Position numbers and translations under genes: made by a program. A stretch of DNA of 19,204 bases from Pinguiococcus pyrenoidosus. Its lineage: Eukaryota > Sar > Pinguiophyceae > Pinguiochrysidales > Pinguiochrysidaceae. The stretch covers positions 3,813-23,016 of the forward strand of contig JAAMXY010002187.1 of the NCBI GenBank assembly GCA_019677205.1. The letters are read 5' to 3'. Positions 6,899 through 15,300 of the stretch are shown piece after piece. Within the stretch, counting starts at the first letter, position 1. Every line of letters begins with the position of its first letter. The notes under the pieces were generated by a model. The model saw nothing but the letters and a program-made list of their open reading frames with translations. It made no database searches and was not told the DNA's origin.

Positions 6899-8634
6899 TC
6901 AGCGCCTCCGCTGAAGCTGCCGCAGCAGAGCTTCTCCCAGAATCGGGATCGCTCGGTCCACCTCCTCGAGTGTCGTGTGCCTGCCGCAGCTCAGCCGTAT
7001 GGTGCCTCTCCCACGCTCTTCGACAAAGTGCATCGCTCGCAAGACCGCCGACATGGTGGTCCCGCCGGCGTGGCAGGCCGAACCGGCACTGAAGGCGATG
7101 CGATCGCCTAGCTCGGTCACGACCGCACTCGCAGACACGCCCTCGATGCTAATGCTGAGGGTGTTAGGCAAGCACCGCTCTCGGTCGCTCGGTCCATTCA
7201 CTCGCACGGTAGGCGCTTCGCCGGCCATCTTGCCTAAGTGCCTTTCGATGCCGTCCCGGAGGCGGGCCGTGAGGCGACGCATGTGCGCAGCGGTCTGGCG
7301 CTGCTCCTCTGTGGCAAGCGAAGCGGCAGCTCCCAATGCCACGGCCAGCAAGACGTTCTCTGTCCCTGCTCTGCGTCCGCTGCAAGGTTGCCAAGTGGAT
7401 GAGGAGGCTCGTGACGGTGAGCGACCTTCCCGTCTTGTGCGCACCTCTCTTGGCCTCCGCCATGAAGGCAAGGCTCGATGGTGAAGCCGGCAGCACATGC
7501 ACTTCTGATCCACAGAGCCCCGACGCCTTTCGGGGCACCAAACTTGTGGCCGACGACTGTAATCTAAGCGGAGGAAGAGGCGGCGGAGAGCGTGTCTTAG
7601 TCGCTTTGCTTCTGGAGTGTTGCTTCTGGAGTGTTGCTTCCTTTCTTCCTGGCCGGCGTCTTGCGTACCATGTCCACTCCGAGTGCAGTCGCCTGGACAG
7701 GTACCTTTCCACAGCTCTGCGCGGCGTCGGTGTGAAAGAGGATGTGCTCTCTCGCAAAGCTGCCAGCCGCGAAGTCCGCGCTCTTGCATCGCGTCTTCAC
7801 GCTTTCGACGATCTCCGCGATGTTCTGGATGGTGCCCACTTCGTTGTTCGAGTGCATGATCGTGACGAGCACCGTGTCTTCTGTCACGGCGTCGGCCACC
7901 GCATTCTTGTTTACGAATCCTTCCTCGTCCACCCCGGCGATGCTCAGGCGGATCTCTTCCCGTCTTTGGAGCTCCTGCAAATAGCTCAGCACCGCAACAT
8001 GTTCGACGGCGCTTGTTACCACATGCGGGAGGCGCCCTTTGCCCGTCGCCCGACTGCCGGGGAGTCGGTGAAACTGCCGAAAGCATCCCAAGGCGATGCG
8101 AATCGCCTTGGAAACGAAGAAGGAAGCCGTCAGGAAGGCGTCTTTGTCGCCGCCAGAGCCTCGCCTACCCAGTTGTCGCTCTCACTCCCGCAGCTCGTGA
8201 AGGTGACCTCGCTGGCCTCGGCGCCCAGCATACGGGCCACCTGCTCCCTGGCGTCCTCGAGGGCCGCTTTGCAGGGTCGCCCGTAGGCATGGCCACTGCT
8301 GGGGTTTCCCCATCGCTCCGACAGGTACGGCAGCATGGCCGCAGACACCTCTGGGAAGATGGGAGACGTGCCGTTGTAGTCCAGATACACGCAGGCGCCC
8401 GAGGCCGAGGGCAGCGGCTCGCCCAAGCCGGGCATAACCCCTCTTCGCTGAAGATTCGGCGGCTTTTAGCGAAGCTGCTCTGGAAGTCAGGCGAAGTTGG
8501 TCAGGGAGGATCTGCACCTTCCTCGAGCGAAACCGCGTCCAGAAGACTCCTGTCGCTACAGCCGCCGCCAACGTCCAAAGAAGGAGCGATGTGGCGTCCT
8601 CCGCAGGCATGCTCATGGTCAAGCGTGGCTTCAT
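6899..8634 (-). CDS. Cysteine desulfurase / selenocysteine lyase family (NifS-like), PLP enzyme
   Basis: Five exons are inferred: 8634-8518, 8447-8169, 8106-7669, 7563-7445 and 7379-6899, about 477 residues. The class V aminotransferase features are all present: VYLDYNGTSPI near the start of the fold, His168 (SAVEH), Asp259 (FHTDAAQ), the PLP Lys285 (VGHKFGAPKG), GGGQESGRRAGTENV rebuilt across the last intron, and catalytic Cys420 (SACHAGG). The enzyme takes sulfur from cysteine, or selenium from selenocysteine, using PLP. The segment before FHTDAAQ and the ITVVGHKF motif recall eukaryotic selenocysteine lyase, but specificity cannot be read from the sequence. Exon 1 encodes a basic/hydrophobic leader (MKPRLTMSMPAED then LLLWTLAAAVATGVFW), a possible anchor or targeting peptide. 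If exon 1 is wrong, translation could start at the ATG at 8435. The start lies 182 bp downstream of the Lon stop on the same strand. Confidence 0.9.
7609..7640 (-). repeat. Short tandem duplication in desulfurase intron 3
   Basis: GCTTCTGGAGTGTT occurs twice in direct succession on the plus strand within the intron 7668-7564. It has no visible function beyond length variation of the intron. Confidence 0.7.
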
Positions 8635-8816
8635 GTGCGGCCTGGTGATTGTGGCGCCGGAGGCTCCGTGGCTTTCGGCATACTGGCGGGCGTAATCAGC
8701 CGCAAGGCCGCATGAGGAACCTGGAACGGCTTGGGCGAAGAGAACGAAAAACCACCAACACTTCCACTGGAACACTGCAGGAGACCACACCACGACACCA
8801 GAAGGGAATGCTTGGG

Positions 8817-11690
8817 TTATTTTGCTTTGACCATGCCGTCGAAGGCGACAGCCTGTACGTCTGCGTAGGTCGAAGCGAACTTCACGGTGATCCCCTCTTT
8901 CAGATAGTCTTGGAGCTCTTCGAAGTCGGCCTTGTTCCCCGCGGGGAACACCAGCGTATCCACGCCCGCACGCCGCGCGGCGATGGTCTTCTCCTTGATT
9001 CCGCCGACGGGAAGCACCTTGCCCGTCAGACTCACCTCTCCAGTCATCGCAACGTTCGCCCGGCACGGAACGCCCGTGGCGAGGCTCAGCAAGGCGGTGA
9101 TCATCGTCACTCCCGCGGACGGCCCGTCCTTCGGCGTGGCGCCCTCGGGCACGTGCATGTGGATATCTGTCTGGTCAAAAAAGTTTGCTACCAATGGATC
9201 GACTTCCCCCTCGCCGCCGTACCCGGGCGGCGAGGTCTGCAGGATCTTCCGCGCGACGGAGATGGCGATCTTGCTACTTTCCTCCATCACGGAGCCCAGC
9301 TGGCCGGTGGCCATGAATCGGCCGCTGCCCGGACTCGGCCCAGCCGGACCGTCTTTCGCTGCATCCCCTTCCTTGTCCTTGACGGACGCCGCGGCCTTCC
9401 GCACCGCGCTGGTCTCAATGTAGAGGCTGGATCCACCCATGGCTGTCCACGCCAGACCCATGACCACCCCTGGTGGCAGCACATCCCCTTCGTACAGCCG
9501 ATCGGAGATGAAGATCGGCTTGCCGACGTAGTCCGGCAAGTTCTCCACCGTCACCTCGTGCGCCACCGGCTCCCCCTTCTCGTCGGAGATGCTTTCGACC
9601 ACCTTGAGCGCCAGCTTGCGCGAGATCTTCTCGATCTGCTTCTCCAAGTTGCGCACGCCGGCCTCCCGGCAGTACCGCCGGATGAGCTCTTCGATCGCCT
9701 CGTCCGCAATGCTCACTTCCGGAATGTCGATCGCCTCCTGCTGTGCTTGCTCAGAGACGGATTCCTTGCTGTGATCGGGCTTTCCCGCACCGGTCGCAGT
9801 GGCGTCTGCCGCACCGGTCGCAGTGGCACCTTCCGATGACGCGACCTCAGCGCCCGGCTTGAGGCCCGCTTCGGCGAGGGACTTGGGGATCAGGTAGCGC
9901 TTGGAGATCTCCACCTTCTCCGGCAGGTCGTAGCCGGAGACGCGAATCACTTCCATGCGGTCCAGGAGCGGTCCGGGGATCGTGTCCAGCGTGTTCGCCG
10001 TGCAGATGAAGAGAACCTTGGAGAGATCAAAGGGAACGTCGAGGTAGTGATCGGCGAACGAGTTGTTCTGCGCGGGGTCGAGCAGCTCGAGCAGGGCCGA
10101 CGCCGGGTCTCCCTGGTAGCCTCGCCCGAGCTTGTCCACCTCGTCGATCATCACGACGGGGTTGGCCACGCTCGTCTTCTTCAGGCACTGGATGAGCTGG
10201 CCGGGCATCGCTCCCACGTAGGTGCGGCGGTGGCCCTTGATGGCCGCCACGTCGCTCAAGCCTCCGACGCTGAAGCGATAGAACTCGCGCCCCAGGGCCG
10301 CGGCGATGGACTTGCCGATGGACGTCTTGCCAACTCCCGGCGGCCCCACGAAGCACAGGATCTTGCCCTGCACGGAGCCCCGCAGCTTCCCGACGGCGAT
10401 GAACTCCCGGATGCGGCGCTTCACGTCCTCGAGGCCGTAGTGGTCTCTGTCCAAGATGTCCTGCGCGGCCGTCACGTCGAAGCTGTCGGAGGAGTACAGG
10501 CCATACGGCATCGCCGTAAGCCAGTCGAGGTAGTTGCGCGTCAGATTGAACTCCGCCGATCCCTTCTCCAGGCCTTCGAACTTGGAGATCTCCTCGTTGA
10601 TCACGTTCATGGCCTCCTCGGGCACCTGCCCGCCCTTGTCCTCGGTGAGCTCTCGCAGGCGCTCCCGAAAGTTCTGCACCAGGATGTCCTTGTCGTCCCG
10701 CTCCAGCCCGAGCTCCTTCTTGATCTGCTTGTGCTGCTCCATGAGGAAGTACTTCCGCTGCCCCTCGGCAATGCGCTGCTCCACCTCCCGGCTGATCTCG
10801 TCCTGGATGCGGCTGAGCTCCCGCTCCCGCATGAGCAGGTCCAAGGCGAGGCGCAGGCGCGCGGCCGCGTCCCGCTCCTCCAGCACCTTCTGCAGCTCCT
10901 CGCCGTTGGCGGTGGTGAGCGACGCGGCGAAGTCCGCCAGCTTGAAGGGGTCGTGCATGTCGATGCGCTGCGTGAAGACGCTGATCTGCTGCAGCGACTC
11001 GCGGAACAAGGGGTTGATGCGCACCACCTCGCGGAAGGTGGAGACAATCTGGTTGCGGTAGGCCCGGATGTCCATATCGTTGCTGTCGTAGTCAAGGCGC
11101 GGCCAGTGGTCCACCTCTACTCTGGGCGGTGGGCCCGCCTCCAGCATGCGCTTGAGGTCCACTCGTCGATGGCCCATGAGGAACACCTGGTGCGACTCTC
11201 CATCGGGACTGGCGGCGATGCTCTGGATCTGCGCGAACGTCCCGATGTTGTACACCTCGTCTACGGAGCTGAAGAGCTCTGGGGCGTCTCCCTCTGGCGT
11301 GGCGAACTCCGGCTTCTTGAGGAACAAGGCCACATAGTTGTGGCCGTCGGTCTGCGCCTGCAGGAGCGCTTCCACAGTGCGCGTATCCGTGAGGTGGAGG
11401 GGCTGAAGCGCCGCGGGAAACAGCGGTCTGCGCACGGTGGAGATGCCGATCACGTTATTGATGCGCGGCGAGTTGTCTCCAGTGCCCACATTCGCAACCG
11501 CGCTGGCTGGAACAGCTTCGGTGGACTCCTTCGCGGCGTCCGCGCTCTCGTTTGCGCCTTTCTTGCCGTCGCTGCCGTCGCTGTTGTTGCTGCCGAACCA
11601 GAAGCGCCGCGCCACCAGCGACACGCCTGCGGAGCGCTGCTGGCCACACACAGCAGGAAGGTGGCGAGGAAGGCTGCGGCGCAGCCACAT
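8817..11690 (-). CDS. LON1: Mitochondrial Lon protease (ATP-dependent serine protease)
   Basis: This is a single exon of 957 residues ending in TAA. The reading frame extends upstream only to a TTG; the first ATG is at 11690 and begins MWLRRSLPRHLPAV, an Arg-rich amphipathic presequence without acidic residues, typical for mitochondria. In order: Lon N-domain (substrate recognition) at about 85-290, a coiled region, the AAA+ module with Walker A GPPGVGKTS near 448 and Walker B VVMIDEVDK near 511, then the protease domain with catalytic Ser858 (PKDGPSAG) and Lys901 (GGIKEK, second Lys). Their 43-residue spacing equals that of E. coli Lon. The family forms hexamers that degrade damaged matrix proteins. 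A low-complexity Ala/Thr/Gly insert (near 9784-9840) interrupts the AAA+ small domain. It is intronless, while every other complete gene here has introns. The family call is very secure; the symbol is by analogy. Confidence 0.97.
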   Translation of the reverse strand: MWLRRSLPRHLPAVCGQQRSAGVSLVARRFWFGSNNSDGSDGKKGANESADAAKESTEAVPASAVANVGTGDNSPRINNVIGISTVRRPLFPAALQPLHLTDTRTVEALLQAQTDGHNYVALFLKKPEFATPEGDAPELFSSVDEVYNIGTFAQIQSIAASPDGESHQVFLMGHRRVDLKRMLEAGPPPRVEVDHWPRLDYDSNDMDIRAYRNQIVSTFREVVRINPLFRESLQQISVFTQRIDMHDPFKLADFAASLTTANGEELQKVLEERDAAARLRLALDLLMRERELSRIQDEISREVEQRIAEGQRKYFLMEQHKQIKKELGLERDDKDILVQNFRERLRELTEDKGGQVPEEAMNVINEEISKFEGLEKGSAEFNLTRNYLDWLTAMPYGLYSSDSFDVTAAQDILDRDHYGLEDVKRRIREFIAVGKLRGSVQGKILCFVGPPGVGKTSIGKSIAAALGREFYRFSVGGLSDVAAIKGHRRTYVGAMPGQLIQCLKKTSVANPVVMIDEVDKLGRGYQGDPASALLELLDPAQNNSFADHYLDVPFDLSKVLFICTANTLDTIPGPLLDRMEVIRVSGYDLPEKVEISKRYLIPKSLAEAGLKPGAEVASSEGATATGAADATATGAGKPDHSKESVSEQAQQEAIDIPEVSIADEAIEELIRRYCREAGVRNLEKQIEKISRKLALKVVESISDEKGEPVAHEVTVENLPDYVGKPIFISDRLYEGDVLPPGVVMGLAWTAMGGSSLYIETSAVRKAAASVKDKEGDAAKDGPAGPSPGSGRFMATGQLGSVMEESSKIAISVARKILQTSPPGYGGEGEVDPLVANFFDQTDIHMHVPEGATPKDGPSAGVTMITALLSLATGVPCRANVAMTGEVSLTGKVLPVGGIKEKTIAARRAGVDTLVFPAGNKADFEELQDYLKEGITVKFASTYADVQAVAFDGMVKAK
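9784..9827 (-). repeat. 24-nt in-frame tandem repeat within Lon gene
   Basis: CCGCACCGGTCGCAGTGGC occurs at 9785-9803 and again at 9809-9827, a 24-nt period that gives two ATATGA-type octapeptides. It lies in a region that varies in length among Lon proteins, so it is likely a flexible loop. Confidence 0.8.
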
Positions 11691-12397
11691 TGCGCATATG
11701 CCCGGAGCAGAGGAAGCTGCTCTGCAGAGCGCCAAATCAGACGCAGATTCTTTCGACTTCGACGTTCCAGACTTTCGCCACCTTCAGCATGGCCATCTTG
11801 TGATGGATATTCACTTCACAGGCCTAGAGTTGCGATGATATCACGAGGTTCTCATCACAGATCATAGGGACTTGCTGGATGTGGCGGACGTTTTGCGTTG
11901 TCTGTCCTCCTCGGAGGTCCGGGGCACTGACCAGAGTACCTTTGGGGATACCTCTCCTCGCCAATCAACAATCAACGACAACCCAGTAGATCGCCATTGG
12001 ATTGGTCCCATTCACAGAACGCATCACCTTCCTGACCGCAATTAAGGCCGCTCTAAGCGCCAAAAGTTAAAAAAGTCACAAGCTGACATTCGCCGCTAGA
12101 ACCCGCACTGTATGTGGCCGGTGCAAGTTTGTCCAATCCACCACGTCCAGCAGGTTTCGGAAGGCCCACGAAGCCACAATCCTTCACTTTTAAATTCTCT
12201 GGATCCTTATACCCTTCGTATATGAATCGAACTAGAGTTTCAGCCGTTGCACCAGTCTGTCCTCGACATGCAATTGCCGCTATACAGTGCGGGGCGGAAG
12301 TCGCCAGCTTCCAGCTCTTTCTGTTCTACACCGCCAGAGCGCGTGTTGAGAGCGCCGCCCCTCTCTCCTCTTCCCTTCCCTTCCGGGGCGGAATGAC
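11691..12397. promoter_or_regulatory. Divergent promoter region between Lon and receptor gene
   Basis: These 707 bp lie between the start codons of Lon (-) and the receptor (+). CCAAT occurs at 11961-11965 and 12133-12137, and ATTGG at 11996-12000 and 12001-12005 in tandem. A/T-rich spots (AAAAGTTAAAAAAGTC near 12062, TTTTTAAATTCTC near 12187) stand out. A pyrimidine run (CTCTCTCCTCTTCCCTTCCCTTCC, about 12360-12383) sits just before the receptor ATG. Frames open across this stretch have no recognisable protein and I take it as non-coding. Confidence 0.55.
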
Positions 12398-15300
12398 ATG
12401 TGGATCCCATGCTTTGGCCTCCTCTTGGCAGCCTCGTGGGGACCACGGATCCGGGGCCAGACGCTCTCCTCCGCTGCGCTCTCCTTCAACTATGCGGCTT
12501 GGAGCTGCCAGGTGCGCCAAACACGCAGCAGCGGCTGTGCACGACTTGGCCTTGCGCCAGGAGCTGCGCGGCTGATTTGTGCTCTCGCATCCTCACAGGA
12601 GGCGGTGCAGCTGGACCTGTCGTCCGGCGAGCTGGCGCGGCTGACAGCGCTGGAAACGGAGGCGGGAGCTGCTGATCGGCCGGCGTTGGCCACCACCACC
12701 ACCACCACTACCACCACTACCACGGCGCTTTCGCTGCGCTCTCCGGATGGAGGCGAGCATACTTTCCGCTTGTTCTTGGAAAATCGGACGCAGCTGGTGG
12801 TCTTGGAGGCCGAGGCTCGGAACTTGAGCGAAGCTGTGGTGTTCCACGGCAGCAAGCGGGCTGCCGTCGAGCTGCCCGGCGCGGCGTATCTGCTTCTCGT
12901 GAGACAGCCGGCGGAGCAGCCGGTGCAGCACTTCTCGATCACGTGCGAAGCCGCGGCAGGCTCAAGCAAGCAGAGAAGGCGCCTTCCGGAGGTCGACAAG
13001 GAGTTCCAGAGGACCACCAACGCCACCACTCCCGCTGGCACCAACCTCCAAACCCTCTGCAAGGCGGAGTTCGGTCTGGACGCGAAGCCGGCCGTGCCCG
13101 AGAGCGACGAGGAGAACAACGCTGCCTTCGAAGCATGCGGCATCAACACGTGGCTGGGTATCTCCGATGAGCAAGAGGAGGGCGTCTGGCGCAACGTCGT
13201 CACCGGCGACGTCATCTTCGTGGAGCCCGACGAAGTAGTTGGCTATGAGAACTGGCGGCGCAGCTCCACCAGTGGCAACCTTCTCGAGCCGAATGGGGGC
13301 CCGAATGAGAACTTTGTCGAGTTCATTGGCACGGGCGGCGGGTTCTGGAACGACTTCCTCGGCGACAATGCCCTGCCGGTCTGTTGCGAGATTGTCCAAG
13401 CAACCCCTCCACCGACAACAGCCCCGTCACTCCTACCGTCGGAGCTGCCTACGACGATACCCTCGGTCTTGCCCTCGGGAGCGCCGTCCGAATCGCCAAC
13501 AAAGCTGCCGACCGAGGTACCGTCCTTGAATCCAACAGAAACTCCATCTTTGGTTCCATCTTTGGTTCCATCTTTGGTGCCATCTTTGGTGCCATCTGTG
13601 GTGCCAACAGAGCTTCCGTCGGTGTTGCCGTCGGAGTTGCCGTCGGAGTTGCCGTCTGCCTTTCCTTCCCAAGAGCCAACGCAGCTTCCAACGCAGCGTC
13701 CAACGCAGCTTCCAACGCAGCTTCCGTCGTTCATTCCTACCCAGGTGCCGACACAGCAGCCGTCGCTGGAGCCATCGCAGGTGCCAACGCAGCAGCCGTC
13801 TCTAGAGCCGTCCAATATGCCAACCCAGCTGCCAACTCAGCTTCCAACGTATCTTCCGTCGTTTCTCCCTACCCAGGTGCCAACTCAGCCGCCATCAATC
13901 CAGCTGTCCAACGTTCCGTCGCGACTTCCGTCGCAGCTTCCGTCGCGACTTCCGTCGCAGCTTCCGTCGCAGCTTCCAACGCAGCTTCCGTCGTTCCTCC
14001 CTACTCAGGTGCCGACACAGCAGCCGTCGCTGGAGCCATCGCAGGTGCCAACGCAGCAGCCGTCTTTCACTCCATCCAATATGCCAACGCAGCGACCGTC
14101 GTGGCATCCTTCGCAGGTACCGACACACGAGCCATCCTTCAAACCGTCCCCGGAGCCAACACCGATGCCGTCGCAGACACCTTCGCATGAGCCGTCGCAG
14201 ACACCTTCGTATGAGCCGTCCCAGGAGCCGTCGAGCTCGCCCTCGGTGGGGCCAAGTGCGGAGCCGACCTTCTTCCCAAGTCGGGCGCCGTCCGGCGCCC
14301 CTTCGAGTGCAGTTTCGCTGCTGCCCACGTTGCTCCCAAGCAGCCAGCCCAGTGATCCGCCATCCGTGAACCCCGTTGCGCCGCTCCTGCGCCTGGGCAA
14401 CGAGGTCGGAGACAGAGTGAACGCGGGTGCGCAAATCTCCATTTCGGCCGACATCGGGAACGCAGGCGTCGACTCGGGGGTACGGGCGAGCTGGATTCTG
14501 CTGGAGGGGAGCTTGGCCCAGGATATAGACCTAGAGGCTGCGAGTCTGACACCGACTGCGTACGGGTACTCAGCTGCCGACTTCGGCACGGTGGAGAATG
14601 TCCCGGCGAACCTTGTGCTGCAGAGCGGCGCTCTGCAGCCAGACGTGTTCTACACGCTGGAGCTTCGGGCGGAGTTTGTAGATGTCCGGTCCGGAGTGGC
14701 CATGGCTCTCGTTCAGTTCACGGTGAACGGGCCTCCGCGCGGTGGGTCGCTCGGGATCCTCCCTCCCGGCGGCAACACGCTCTCGCGCTTCAGCTTGGCC
14801 GCCGAAGGCTGGGTTGACGATCCTGCCGATCTGCCGCTGTCGTTCTTCTTCTCGGTGCAGCGTGACCCAACCGGAGCCGACGTTATCGAGCTCAACCCGT
14901 CCAACGGGTCGGCCGAAGCGCTGACCAACGTTGCTCTGCCGCCCGGACTCGAGGTAAGCCGACTGCGACGGTGCTGAGAGTAGCCCACAAATGCCTCAAG
15001 CCGTCTCTCCCCATTCGTTGACGTCTGTGTCTCTGCCGCCTCGCCAGGCGTCAGGTTTCGTAGTGCTCGTCTTTCTCACGGTGCGAGATGCCCTCGGGGC
15101 CGAAGTCTCTATCTTCGAGGAGCTCGTCGTCGAGACCATTCCGTCGGAGGATCTCATCGCCACGTACGTGCCACGCTGCTTTTCTAGATGACGTTTGACC
15201 CTCCATTGCAAGTGTAATCCAAGCCTCCTCCTGCTTGCGCAGAGCCGAAGAGCTGCTTGTCGACCTGAATGAAGACCTCGAGGAGCTGCCCACCGACGAG

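Larger units (their letters stand above)
13406..14365 (+). repeat. PS/PT-rich stalk repeats in receptor gene
   Basis: About 320 residues are built from Pro-Ser and Pro-Thr units spaced by two or three residues (PTQLPS, VPTQQPSLEPS, NMPTQ). The region is free of Cys and hydrophobic blocks. It is a rigid, probably O-glycosylated spacer between the lectin and REJ-like parts. Because the DNA is itself repetitive, several other frames stay open across it. Confidence 0.93.

Noticed and set aside
8182-9066. 294-codon minus-strand frame spanning the Lon 3' end and the desulfurase 5' end
   Set aside because: Only its segment 8634-8518 is kept, as desulfurase exon 1. The rest is out of frame with both genes.
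11691-11735. Upstream extension of Lon to a TTG codon
   Set aside because: TTG is not a usual eukaryotic start, and the ATG at 11690 begins a good mitochondrial presequence.
10047-11867. 606-codon open frame on the plus strand opposite Lon
   Set aside because: It is antisense to a clearly conserved protease gene. Its Leu/His/Val/Gln/Arg-rich product is what results from reading GC-rich coding DNA backwards.
12114-12575. 153-codon frame upstream of and overlapping the receptor start
   Set aside because: It is out of frame with the receptor, low in conserved motifs, and crosses promoter-like sequence with CCAAT boxes.
13384-14190. 268-codon frame rich in Ala/Asn/Val (AASNAASNAAS) overlapping the PS/PT stalk
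   Set aside because: It is a shifted reading of the PS/PT repeat DNA. The PS/PT frame continues into the lectin and REJ-like parts, so that one is real.
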